Source: Sphingomonas panacis (lineage in GTDB: Bacteria; Pseudomonadota; Alphaproteobacteria; Sphingomonadales; Sphingomonadaceae). Taken from it: a DNA stretch of 64,000 bases. The notes below the pieces were generated by a model. It saw nothing but the letters and a program-made list of their open reading frames with translations. It had not been told where the DNA came from and ran no database searches. The stretch lies in assembly GCF_001717955.1 (NCBI RefSeq), contig NZ_CP014168.1:4371501-4435500 (forward strand). The letters run 5' to 3'. Of this stretch, positions 25,956-34,325 are shown piece by piece (within the stretch, counting starts at the first letter, position 1; each line of letters begins with the position of its first letter). Both the position numbers and the translations under genes were made by a program.

Positions 25956-26708
25956 ATGGTCGCGAACGACGCCCTATTGGTCCAGGTGGAGCGACGCGAA
26001 AACTTCGCGATCGTCCGCTTGAACCGGCCGGATCGCCTGAACGCCCTCATCCCCGAAATGCTCGCCGCATTCGATCGCGTGATGCGAGATCTGGACGAGG
26101 ATGCGGACGTTGTGAGCGTGATTCTGACTGGCGCAGGCACGGCCTTCTGCGTTGGCCTGGACGTCGCGGTGCTACAGGAAACTGGTCCCGAACCCTTCCT
26201 GCCGTTCAATCCGGCGCGCACGATCAGCGAGTGGAAAGGCCCTGTCATCGCCGCTATCAACGGCTTCGCCGTAACCGGCGGGTTCGAGATCACGGTCGCT
26301 TGCGACATCGTGCTGGCGTCCGACGACGCCGTGTTCGTCGACACCCATTCGCGGGTGGGGCTGCTCCCCGGCTGGGGACTGTCGGTGCGCCTGCATCGCG
26401 CCATCGGCATCTATCGCGCCAAGGAACTGGAATTGACCGCGCGCCGCCTGCCGGCGGCGGAAGCTGCCGAATGGGGTTTGGTGAACCGGGTCGTTCCCGC
26501 CGCCGAGTTGCTGGACGTGGCGTGCGACATAGCCCGTAGCATCGGCGGGGGTGCGCCGGGGATCGCGGCGGAAACCAAATCCCTCATCGACCGCGTGAGT
26601 CTGGTGCCGGCGGCGGAAGGTCTGAAGCTGGAAAGCGAGATCGGCTTCGAACGTCAGGCGAGAAGCGGTCGCTCCTTATCCTTCGCACATGTCGGGCAGT
26701 CGGCATGA
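25956..26708 (+). CDS. Enoyl-CoA hydratase/isomerase family protein
   Basis: A 250-residue crotonase-fold protein with LNRPDRLNALI, GTAFCVGLDVAV, NGFAVTGGFEITVACDI and VGLLPGWGLSVRL. In the first oxyanion segment Val replaces the more usual Ala/Ser (FCVGLD). Located 68 bases after the SDR and 91 bases before the hydrolase, all on the plus strand. Confidence 0.85.
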   Translation: MVANDALLVQVERRENFAIVRLNRPDRLNALIPEMLAAFDRVMRDLDEDADVVSVILTGAGTAFCVGLDVAVLQETGPEPFLPFNPARTISEWKGPVIAAINGFAVTGGFEITVACDIVLASDDAVFVDTHSRVGLLPGWGLSVRLHRAIGIYRAKELELTARRLPAAEAAEWGLVNRVVPAAELLDVACDIARSIGGGAPGIAAETKSLIDRVSLVPAAEGLKLESEIGFERQARSGRSLSFAHVGQSA

Positions 26709-26799
26709 TGAGGCGCCCCCTCTCCTGCCCCAAAGGCTTCTTCGACGCGATCGATGAAATTTCTTCAATAATGCAAAATCTTGGCCTGGAGTGAGTATA

Positions 26800-27606
26800 A
26801 TGACCATTGAAACCAAGTTCATCGACGTTGATGGCGCCCGCATTGCCTATGTTGACGTCGGCGAGGGTAAGCCGCTGGTGCTGTTGCAGGGCGGCGGCCC
26901 CGGCGCCAGCGGCATCAGCAACTATCGCCGCAATATCGACGGCCTCGTTGCCGGACGGCGGCTGATCATCCCCGACCTGCCCGGCTACGGCGACAGCGAG
27001 GACAAGCTCGGTTTCGCGGACATTTACAAGGCGCTCGGCGGCTTCCTCCTTCACTTCATGGACGCACTGGGCCTCGACAAGGTCGACGCGGTCGGCAACT
27101 CGATGGGCGGGATGACCACCGTCGGCGCGGTTCTTCAGCAGCCGGACCGCTTCAACAAGATCGTGCTGATGGGTCCGGGCGGTTTCCAGCCGGCCTTCAC
27201 GCCCCTGCCGACCGAGGGCATGCGCCGTATGCACGCGTGCATGACGGGCGAAGGACCGACGCGGGAGAAGATGCGGGGCGTTATCGAATGCCTCGTCAAC
27301 GATACCTCTTTCATTACCGACGAACTGCTGGACGAGAGGGTCGCGGCGGCGTCGCGTCCCGGCCGGTTCCAGCCCTTCGCGCGCCCGTTCGGCGAGATGT
27401 GGCGCGAGAATCTGCGCGGCGTGAAGCACGAGATCCTGCTGATCTGGGGTCGCGAGGATCGCGTCGTCCCGCTCGATGTCGCGCCCGGCCTCCTGCAAAG
27501 CTTCCCCAACGCCGAACTCTACATCCTCCCGAACTGCGGCCACTGGGTACAGTGGGAAAAGGCGGAAGATTTCAACCGCATAGTGAACGGCTTCCTCAAT
27601 CGATAA
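26800..27606 (+). CDS. Alpha/beta hydrolase, meta-cleavage-product hydrolase type
   Basis: A 268-residue alpha/beta hydrolase that cleaves C-C bonds of vinylogous 1,5-diketones formed by extradiol ring fission (BphD/MhpC/HsaD group). It shows LLQGGGPGASG (oxyanion region), the nucleophile in GNSMGG, the acid in GREDRVVP and the catalytic His in CGHWVQWE. The ATG at 26800 lies 8 bases after GGAG; a GTG three codons earlier is less likely. No extradiol dioxygenase is present in the window, so its partner is elsewhere or the substrate differs. Confidence 0.87.
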   Translation: MTIETKFIDVDGARIAYVDVGEGKPLVLLQGGGPGASGISNYRRNIDGLVAGRRLIIPDLPGYGDSEDKLGFADIYKALGGFLLHFMDALGLDKVDAVGNSMGGMTTVGAVLQQPDRFNKIVLMGPGGFQPAFTPLPTEGMRRMHACMTGEGPTREKMRGVIECLVNDTSFITDELLDERVAAASRPGRFQPFARPFGEMWRENLRGVKHEILLIWGREDRVVPLDVAPGLLQSFPNAELYILPNCGHWVQWEKAEDFNRIVNGFLNR

Positions 27607-27701
27607 GAGAATGTATGCGACATCCTGCCATTTCGGGAAATGTCGTGAAGGGATGTCCCACGCCATCTCGAATCTCGGGGTGTGAGTAGGGTCATGGTGA
27701 A

Positions 27702-27741
27702 TCCTCATCTGCAATTCCGTCTAAGGAACTGCAGATGAGGA
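27702..27741. terminator. Long hairpin between hydrolase and reductase genes
   Basis: A 12-bp perfect stem (TCCTCATCTGCA and complement) continues after one mismatch into TTCC/GGAA around a GTCTAA loop. It lies 96 bases after the hydrolase stop and 67 before the next start. There is no T-run. It could act as a terminator or processing signal. Confidence 0.5.
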
Positions 27742-27807
27742 CATCTGACCGTCCTGATGGGCGAATATCCGCGCGCTACCGATCCGGCGCGGAAAGAGGA
27801 TTCTGCT

Positions 27808-28725
27808 ATGAAAGCGATCCGTTATTATGAATATGGCGGTCCCGAGGTGCTGCGCTACGATCAGGACGTATCTGAGCCTGCGCTTGCGCGAGACGCGCTG
27901 CTGATCGAAGCAGAAGCGACCAGCGTAAACCCGCACGATTGGAAAGCGCGCTCGGGCGCGCTGCGGGCGCATTTCCCGATTGAGTTTCCCCATATTCCCG
28001 GTTTCGACGTGAGCGGCATCGTCCGCGCGGTCGGAAAGGACGTGCAGAGCTTTCGGATCGGCGATCGGGTGCTCGCCATGGCAAAAGCGACTTACGCCGA
28101 GTTGGTCGTGACGGCTGCGGCGACGGTGGCGCGCCTGCCCGAGGGGCTTGATCCCGCGGACGCCGCTGCCCTGCCGACCGTGGTGCTGACAGGCGACCAA
28201 CTGATCAACTCGGAGCTCAAGGTCACCGCGGGTCAGACGGTTCTCGTGACCGGAGCGCTCGGCAGCGTCGGGCGGGCGGCTATACACGCCGCCAATACGG
28301 CGGGCGCGCGGGTCATCGCGGGAGTGCGTGGCCGCCAATTGGGTGAAGCGGCGGCTCTCCAGGTTGCAGGCTCGGTCGCGATCGATGACGCGGACGAAAT
28401 CGCTACGCTGGGCAAGATCGACGCGGTCGCGGACATGATCGGCCGTGATCTGGCGCCAAGCCTGCTGGCCTTGGTCCGGCCGGGCGGTCATTACGGCTAT
28501 GCATCCCGAATCCCTGACGGAACAGCGGAGCGCTTCCCGGATGTGTCGGTGTCGCGCGTCTTCGGCACGCCCAACGCGGACACGCTCTATCGCTTTGCCG
28601 AGGACTTTCGCGACGGCCGCTTCTCGCTCCCCATCAGCGCGCGCATGCCCCTCCACGACGCAGGCGAAGCCCATGCGCGACTGGCCGCGGGGGGCGGCGG
28701 CAAGATCGTTCTCACCATGCGCTGA
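27808..28725 (+). CDS. Medium-chain NADPH:quinone reductase-like oxidoreductase
   Basis: A 305-residue zinc-free MDR protein of the quinone oxidoreductase type. It has the N-terminal GroES-like domain (MKAIRYYEYGGPEVLRY, NPHDWKARSG, IPGFDVSGIV), the Rossmann segment VTGALGSVGRAAIHAA and a C-terminal GGGGKIVLTMR. AAGAGGA precedes the ATG at 27808. It reduces quinones, enones or similar activated C=C groups with NADPH. Last plus-strand gene of the island before the mobile-element region. Confidence 0.83.
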   Translation: MKAIRYYEYGGPEVLRYDQDVSEPALARDALLIEAEATSVNPHDWKARSGALRAHFPIEFPHIPGFDVSGIVRAVGKDVQSFRIGDRVLAMAKATYAELVVTAAATVARLPEGLDPADAAALPTVVLTGDQLINSELKVTAGQTVLVTGALGSVGRAAIHAANTAGARVIAGVRGRQLGEAAALQVAGSVAIDDADEIATLGKIDAVADMIGRDLAPSLLALVRPGGHYGYASRIPDGTAERFPDVSVSRVFGTPNADTLYRFAEDFRDGRFSLPISARMPLHDAGEAHARLAAGGGGKIVLTMR

Positions 28726-28817
28726 ACGGCTGCTGCCGTTTGGAGTTTCGGACGCCATCCACGGCGCCATTTCCTCCCGATCTGGCGCGGCCTGCCAACG
28801 AGAGAGACGTTCAGATC

Positions 28818-29462
28818 TCAATGAGCAGTCTGCGGCGCCAGTGTTTGAAGAAGCTGAGCGGCGCTATTATTGATCTTCGCCAGTAGCTGAGTACGGCTGT
28901 TCACGAATGTCTTGGCGTAAAGCGATCTAAGATGATTCTCGACCGTCCTGACACTTATATTGAGGGAATGGGCCATCGATAGATTGCTGTGCCCATTTCG
29001 AAGCAGAGCAACAATATCCCGCTCCCGGTCGGTAATCCCGAATTGCCTGCATGCTGCCGCGATGCATTCGTCCTGCGTCAGGCCCTGGTCGGGGGCCACG
29101 GGCGATTCATCGTCGTTCCCCGCAATGGCGACGTCGCCAAGACAATGCTCCCAATTCGCACCATCATTGGAACGACGCGGGAGATTCACGACGGAATTTT
29201 CCTGACGGAGATGCCGCTTCCAAAGCCATTCAACTTCGTACCGCAACGCTATATTCGAAAGGGCCAGCCGCAGCAAAGTCCCGACCCGGCCAAGCGCCTG
29301 CCTGTCCTCATACGAAAAATTTTCTGCCCCAAAGCTTCTGCCAAATGACAGCGACACAATCTTTTCGGAAACCACGCCCTTAACTTTGAAGTATATCCCC
29401 ATGCAATCTTTGATATCCCGGACCTTCAATAATTCGTCATGATAGGTTTTAATCTTACTGAG
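28818..29462 (-). pseudogene. LuxR family regulator, 5' end lost at an IS boundary
   Basis: The C-terminal part of a LuxR-type regulator. Residues near the end form the HTH (FGITDRERDIVALLRNGHSN...ISVRTVENHLRSL). The frame continues without a start up to 29462 (reading LSKIKTYHDELLKVRDIKD), then meets a TGA exactly where IS701-like sequence begins. The only internal starts are a TTG at 29429 and an ATG nine codons later. The N-terminal half is missing, so the gene is probably dead, although the HTH could still be made. Confidence 0.75.
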
Positions 29463-30180
29463 TCACGAAACTTCGTCGTGGGGATTCGCCCGTCGCCCAG
29501 GTGTGCTACGCTGCTGATTCACAGCGATGGAAGCGCGGCATGGACAGCACAGGCGGAAGCCCAGCGAAGGCGTTCGAAGTTTATGTGAAGGCGCTGACGG
29601 AGGTGATCGGTCATGCTGACCGAGCCGAGCCACTCCGGGACTATTGCACGGGGCTGATGATGCCGGTGGCGCGCAAGAGCGTCGAGCCACTGGCGGGCTG
29701 GTTTACTCTGTCGGGGTGCAGCCGACGGTCAGTGTCTGGCGCCCTGGCGAAGGCCCGCTACCACCGAAGGCGTGGACGGGAAAAGGGCGGCCGCCCAAGC
29801 TGGTGCAACGGAACAAAGATCACAAACCGCTCTCCGCAAAGGCGCTGGCTGAGAGCTTGCCGGCCGAGGCCTGGAAGACTGTCACCTGGCGCGAAGGTAC
29901 GAACACTGAGCTCGCATCGCGATTTGCAGCCGTTAGGCTGCGCGTCGCATCGAGAGACTATAATCTGCCCCAGCCGCGTCCCGAAGAATGGTTCATCGTA
30001 GAATGGCCCGAAGGAGATAAGGAGCCACTGAAATATTGGCTATCCACTCTGCCGGAATCGATGACGCTGTCGGAAATCATTGCGATAACGAAGATGAGAT
30101 GGCGGATCGAGCGCGATTATCGCGAACTCAAGCAGGAGCTGGGGCTCGGCCATTATGAAGGGAGAGGCTGGCGAGGATTG
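29463..30180 (+). mobile_element. IS701-family element remnant
   Basis: A decayed insertion sequence of about 0.7 kb abutting the broken LuxR gene on its left and an IS91-type recombinase segment on its right. The right end is gone and no terminal repeats could be paired. Coding content is described under the transposase pseudogene. Confidence 0.7.
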
Positions 30181-30210
30181 AACGAACCCGCTGACGCGGG
30201 ATTGGCGTGA
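29540..30210 (+). pseudogene. IS701-family transposase with internal deletion and lost C-terminus
   Basis: The start (MDSTGGSPAKAFEVYVKALTE) to about 29694 is the N-terminus of an IS701-type DDE transposase. The frame then shifts, and VGVQPTVSVWRPGEGPLPPKAWTGKGRPPK through MRWRIERDYRELKQELGLGHYEGRGWRG is the C-terminal half. The central block with the first catalytic Asp residues is missing. After the ERGWRG-like motif the sequence leaves the family near 30180, so the end is lost too. Not functional. Confidence 0.78.
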
Positions 30211-30282
30211 GTGTTGGCCGGAATGGCCTCCTGATGGGAAGGTTTGGTTGCTGATACCAACCCCTGACCAGGAGACCATCCC

Positions 30283-30915
30283 ATGGCTGAGGCCACGGCA
30301 GCGGTAAGCCCGCTGCGCCGTCGCATGATCGACGACATGAGCTTGCGCAACCTCTCGCCCGCGACGCAACGATCCTATCTGCATGCGGTGACGAAGTTCA
30401 GCCGCCATTTCGGCCGATCGCCGGATCGGCTGGGGCTGGAGGATGTCCGCGCCTTCCAGGTCTATCTGGTGTCGCAGGGCATTTCCTGGCCGGCGCTGAA
30501 CCAGACTGTCTGTGCGCTGCGTTTCTTCTACGGCGTGACGCTCGACCGGGCCGAGATCCCGGAGCGCGTCGTCTATGCGCGCACGCCGCGCAAGTTGCCC
30601 GCCATCCTAAGTGCCGACGAGGTGGTGCGCTTCCTGGAAGCGGTGCCGTCGCTGAAGGCGCGCACCGCCCTGACCACGGCCTATGCCGCTGGATTGCGCG
30701 CCTCGGAGGCGGTGAGCCTCAAGGTGGAGGATATCGACAGCGACCGGATGCTGATCCAGGTCCGCCATGGCAAGGGCGCCAAGGATCGCACGATCATGCT
30801 GTCGCCGCAGTTGCTCGGGATCTTGCGGACCTATTGGCGACTGGCCCGCCCGGAGGGCTGGCTGTTTCCCGGGCGCGGCGACAAGCCGATCGACGTGCAG
30901 GGCCTTCACGCATCG
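30283..30915 (+). pseudogene. IS91-associated tyrosine recombinase, C-terminally truncated
   Basis: About 210 residues of a tyrosine recombinase: SAM-like core-binding domain (MSLRNLSPATQRSYLHAVTKFSRHF) and the first catalytic Arg in AAGLRASEAVSLKVEDID. Homology stops around DKPIDVQGLHAS, so the HxxR and Tyr motifs are missing. The type is the integrase that accompanies IS91-family transposases. The frame runs on to 31356 but in unrelated sequence. Start ATG 30283 follows CAGGAGACCATCCC. Confidence 0.78.
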
Positions 30916-31088
30916 GCCGGACGAACTTCGCGGTGGCGCCCGGCCGCGGCGACGGCGCCCATAATGGCGGCGGACCCGATCCGCGCGATCCGAGCTTCCC
31001 GCGCGGGCGTACACTGGCCTCGCCTCCGTTCGGCACGGTTCAGGAGCAAGAGGAAATCCTCCGCATCCGCAGCCATGACTTCCATTGA
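30913..31088 (+). pseudogene. 3' fragment of an unidentified gene
   Basis: In one plus-strand frame the sequence RTNFAVAPGRGDGAH...SPPFGTVQEQEEILRIRSHDFH runs to a TGA at 31086-31088. It overlaps the next gene's start by 14 bases in the manner of a translationally coupled pair. Its 5' end is lost at the recombinase junction. The family is not recognised. Confidence 0.35.
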
Positions 31089-31356
31089 GGCGAGCGCCCG
31101 TGCGACCGGGACCATCGAACGCGCGGTCAACGTTCTGCGCGAGGCTACGGCGATCAAGGGCAAGGTGCAGACGCGCGGCGTAGCGCTCGCCGTCTGGGTT
31201 CTGCGCGGCCGCTGCCCGGACGAATGGCTGGTCGCGTTCTGGGAGGCGGCCGGGTCAGATCATGAGATTGGCCGAAGTCAGGGCTTGCACGCTGCCTATA
31301 ACGGCATCGTACGCCAACTCCGTTGCAGCGGCGCGCTGGCCAACCCACGAGGATGA
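31075..31356 (+). CDS. Hypothetical protein, 93 aa
   Basis: MTSIEASARATGTIERAVNVLREA... followed by GVALAVWVLRGRCPDEWLVAFWEAAG and GLHAAYNGIVRQL. It is soluble, mixed alpha helical by eye, with no motif that I recognise. Support for it being real is the overlap with the preceding frame and the strong terminator that starts 11 bases after the stop. The same frame is open upstream into the truncated recombinase, so the exact start is uncertain. Possibly a cargo gene of a lost integrated element. Confidence 0.5.
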   Translation: MTSIEASARATGTIERAVNVLREATAIKGKVQTRGVALAVWVLRGRCPDEWLVAFWEAAGSDHEIGRSQGLHAAYNGIVRQLRCSGALANPRG

Positions 31357-31366
31357 AAGACAATGG

Positions 31367-31402
31367 AAGGGCCGTCTCGCGGGGGGGCGGCCCTTCGTTT
31401 TT
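31367..31402 (+). terminator. Rho-independent terminator
   Basis: AAGGGCCG...CGGCCCTT stem (31367-31374 with 31388-31395) followed by CGTTTTT. It is the clearest classical terminator in the window and closes the 93-aa hypothetical gene. Confidence 0.8.
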
Positions 31403-31442
31403 GGGTTGGCCGCGGTGCGGCGCTCCTCTTATCCAGACCGGG

Positions 31443-31907
31443 ATGACCGACTCCGCCACCCATTCAGCAGCCCGCACCATCCTGGCGTCGCCACGGGCCA
31501 TATATCGCGCCTTCCTTGATCCCGAGACAGTTACGTCCTGGCGACCGCCGAAGGGCATGACGGCGAAGATCTTCCACTTCGATTTGCGGCCGGGTGGCGG
31601 CTATCGCATCGCATTTATCTACGATGATGCCGAGGCGCGCCAAGGCAAGTCGAGCGCTGACGCTGACACCTTTGAAGGGCGGTTCGTCGAGCTGGTTCCG
31701 GAAGAGAAGATTGTCGAGGCGATCACCTTCGAGAGCGACGATCCCGCGTTCGGCGGTACGATGACGATCACGACCCGGCTCACGCCCGTGCGCGACGGGA
31801 CGAAAGTAACCTTCGTCGCCGAGAATGTACCTCCAGGGATCAGCTCGGCCGATCACAAGACCGGCATGGAGTCGACGCTGAAGAACCTCGCCAATCTCCT
31901 TGAGTGA
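31443..31907 (+). CDS. SRPBCC/AHSA1-domain protein
   Basis: A 154-residue START-like fold protein of the Aha1 C-terminal/SRPBCC group. It shows the opening AARTILASPRAIYRAFLDPE, the W at TSWRPP, DLRPGGGYRIAF, FEGRFVELVPEEKIVE and a C-terminal GMESTLKNLANLLE. Members bind hydrophobic ligands, and this subgroup has no assigned reaction. The ribosome-binding site is weak. It lies between a terminator and an IS5-family element, apparently as isolated cargo. Confidence 0.8.
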   Translation: MTDSATHSAARTILASPRAIYRAFLDPETVTSWRPPKGMTAKIFHFDLRPGGGYRIAFIYDDAEARQGKSSADADTFEGRFVELVPEEKIVEAITFESDDPAFGGTMTITTRLTPVRDGTKVTFVAENVPPGISSADHKTGMESTLKNLANLLE

Positions 31908-32086
31908 AGCCGAGACGTGGTTACGGCGTTCTCCTCATTCGCTGGCGCTTCTCGATCTTGAAGCCTCGTCGCTTCGCGAGCGCAGTTGGCGAACCGAGGT
32001 TGGTTGAGCGCTTATGGATCGGATCCTGCGCTGTAGCCCCCATGCCTTGTCCGTACGAACAAGCCCTTCATCGCACACCGGGCTAA
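31908..32086. other. Noncoding gap before the IS5-family element
   Basis: No gene is supported in these 179 bases. The last four bases before the element's terminal T (32083-32086, CTAA) are the left target duplication. Confidence 0.4.
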
Positions 32087-33201
32087 TGAGACCTGTGCGC
32101 GGGTGGGCGTAGACGGCGGTCGCAAGTCGTGATTCTATGGTGCCTCTGGTGGCGGAGGCGGGTGTGGCGCATCGGGCGATTGGGCAGCAGGGTTTCGGGT
32201 TTTCGCAGCGGGAGCGGCCGCGATCGACGCTGGACGAGATCGCCGCGCTGATCGAGTGGGAGCCGATTGCGACGTTGCTGGGGCGGCTGTATCCGGCGAC
32301 GAAGGGAGAGCCGGCTTGGCCGCCGCTGGCGATGTTCAGGGGGATGCTGCTGGCGGTCTGGTACGACCTGTCGGATGTGAAGCTCGCCGATGCGCTTGAC
32401 GATCGCGCTTCGTTCCGCCGCTTCTGCGGTTTCTCCGGCACCGAGGCGACGCCCGAGCGCACGGCGTTTGTCCGCTTCCGCCGGCTGCTGGTCGCCCATG
32501 ACCTCGACCGCGCGCTGTTCGATGCGGTTACAAGCCAGCTCACCGCCAAGGCGATCACGGTGAAGGCCGGCACCATTGTCGATGCAACGATCATCGCATC
32601 TGCGAGCGAGAACGACGGCGATGGCCGGTGGGTGAAGCACCGCGGCAAGCGCGCGACGCACGGCTTCAAAGCGCATGTGGCTTGCGATGCGGACACCGCC
32701 CTGGTCGAGCGGATCGCGGTCACGCCGGCCAACGTCAACGATGGCCGTGCCGGCCCGGACGCGCTGCCCGACTGTCCCGGCGAGGTCTTCGCCGACAGCG
32801 CCTATCGCGGATCGCACTTCGGGGGCGCCGTCCGCGCCAAGGGCGGCACGCCGCGTGTCGTGCTCAACGCCATGTGGGGCCGCGACGAGGAAGAGACGCT
32901 CGGCCGACTGCGGGATTGGAACCAGCCGATCCATCGCGTCCGGGGCCGGATCGAGAAAGTCTTCGGCACCTGGAAACGCTCGTACGGACTGCGACGGATG
33001 CGATGGCGAGGCCTAGCCAAAGCCGCCGCCCAGATCCACCTCACCGCCATCGCCTACAACCTCAAGCGAACCTTCAATCTCCTCGCCGCGACCGCCTGAA
33101 AAGCGGAGAGGACCGATCGCGTCGATCGAGACGCCGGCCAACGAGCGATCCGACAAAAACACGCTAGCACAATGCCCTACGCCCACCCGCGCACAGGTCT
33201 C
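32087..33201 (+). mobile_element. IS5-family insertion sequence, intact
   Basis: About 1.1 kb bounded by perfect 25-bp inverted repeats (GAGACCTGTGCGCGGGTGGG... at 32088-32112; complement at 33177-33201). CTAA flanks both sides (32083-32086 and 33202-33205), matching the CTAR target duplications typical of IS5. It has one intact transposase gene, so it should be active or recently so. Confidence 0.9.
32137..33099 (+). CDS. IS5-family transposase
   Basis: A 320-residue DDE transposase. The N-terminal domain is FGFSQRERPRSTLDEIAAL; the catalytic residues are visible as the Asp in GTIVDATII, the Asp in VFADSAYRG and the Glu in RGRIEKVFGTWKR. Full length for the family, no frameshift. Lies wholly within the paired inverted repeats. 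Confidence 0.92.
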   Translation: MVPLVAEAGVAHRAIGQQGFGFSQRERPRSTLDEIAALIEWEPIATLLGRLYPATKGEPAWPPLAMFRGMLLAVWYDLSDVKLADALDDRASFRRFCGFSGTEATPERTAFVRFRRLLVAHDLDRALFDAVTSQLTAKAITVKAGTIVDATIIASASENDGDGRWVKHRGKRATHGFKAHVACDADTALVERIAVTPANVNDGRAGPDALPDCPGEVFADSAYRGSHFGGAVRAKGGTPRVVLNAMWGRDEEETLGRLRDWNQPIHRVRGRIEKVFGTWKRSYGLRRMRWRGLAKAAAQIHLTAIAYNLKRTFNLLAATA

Positions 33202-33814
33202 CTAAGATAGCAGCGAGGCGCGCCAATGCCGGTAAGCCCCTTAGTGCGAACCACACCTCGTCGCTCGGATGTGCGACGCCGCGTTCGGAAGGTGGGACAA
33301 GAGCCAATGGGCTGAAATTGGCCCATTTGTGCTCATTTGCGCCGAATCGGCACTTCAGTGCCCTACCCCTTGCGCAACGAATCGCGTCACTGCATGAAGA
33401 TATCGGATCAGATGTAGAGACCGGATTGTGCTACAGAGCCCTCGTGGTTTTGAACTGCCGGTTTAGACAGATGGTTCAGATCTTGAGCGCGTCCGGCTTA
33501 GGGTCTGCTCTTTGAACGAGTGAGGAGGGTGAACGACCAAGGCATGCGCCTGCGGATCGCGAACGGATGTGCCACAGGCTCTCTCGGGCGTCCTGAACTG
33601 CCGTTCCCACTGTCAGGCAGCTGCTCAACCCGGATCGTGCTACAGGGCCTTCGCGGACCCCGAGCTGCCGGAATTGTGCGGAAAGATGTTGCGTGTTTAA
33701 TGTGGCCGCGCCGGACGGGCCGAGGCTCCAGATGTCATTTCACCCGCGATTTCAGCCGAAGTGGCGCATCGCAAAGGATGCGACGCGCCGATTCGATGCC
33801 CCGGTTTTATGCTG
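33202..33814. other. 613-base noncoding stretch with degenerate repeats
   Basis: Between the IS5 right end and the serine-recombinase stub no credible gene is seen; open frames here are short and unlike any family. The striking content is a repeated ~42-base unit at 33421, 33563 and 33630, annotated separately. Confidence 0.55.
33421..33671. repeat. Three degenerate ~42-bp repeats
   Basis: Units at 33421-33461, 33563-33603 and 33630-33671 share the pattern GGAT(n)GTG(C/T)(T/C)ACAG followed after ~17 bases by GA(A/G)CTGCCG. Start-to-start distances are 142 and 67 bases, roughly multiples of 70. They are imperfect and unequally spaced, so not a CRISPR. The function is unknown; relics of an attachment region or of a repetitive gene are possible. 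Confidence 0.5.
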
Positions 33815-34291
33815 TCAGGACGCTACATCCAAAAATGCGGCGCGATATCGCGCGACCAACTGCCTTGACTCTACCGTTGGAAGCCGGAAGAAGTTCGAAA
33901 TGTCTCCCACTAGGGGAGCCATTTTCGCGTTTTCGGGTGTAGACGCCCCTCCAGGGGGCACATCTCCTCCATCTGGAGAACCAATTTTCTCCAGTAAGTC
34001 GAATGGCTTGCGGAAGGTTGTTGTTAGCTCACCATTTGCGAATGAGCAGTTCGATAGCACGAGATTGAGAGCTCTGCGCTTGCTGGAAATAGGCAGCGTT
34101 TCAAATCGATGATGCGCCGTACGAGCGAAATCCACCAGCGCGACCCCATCGTCGATCACATCATCTTCCGCGAGCGATAGGCTCTCGAGATCGCGGACGC
34201 ACCGATCTCGCTCCTCTCTCCACGTCGCCGCAACGCGATCATGAAACTCGCTTGTTACCCGACCTTCAATTTTATCAAGATAGAGCGTATC
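33815..34291 (-). pseudogene. Large serine recombinase, C-terminal 159 residues
   Basis: The frame enters at the IS66 edge with DTLYLDKIEGRVTSEFHDRVAATWREERDRC and continues through HHRFETLPISSKRRALNLVLSNCSFANGELTTTFRKPFDLL. This is the coiled-coil/C-terminal region of a phage- or transposon-type large serine recombinase (the SxKRxLLxxVLSN...RKPFD pattern). The catalytic and zinc-ribbon domains are not found on the other side of IS66, so the gene is a stub, evidence of a former integrative element here. Confidence 0.75.
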
Positions 34292-34325
34292 GTAAGCATA
34301 CGGGGAAGGCCGCGGCGCGGTTTGA

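Noticed and set aside
32083..32934. Minus-strand frame of 283 codons inside the IS5-family element
   Set aside because: Shadow of the transposase; DDE residues and inverted repeats fit the plus strand.
33421..33671. Repeats considered as a CRISPR array
   Set aside because: Only three degenerate copies, unequal spacing (142 and 67 bases) and no cas genes.
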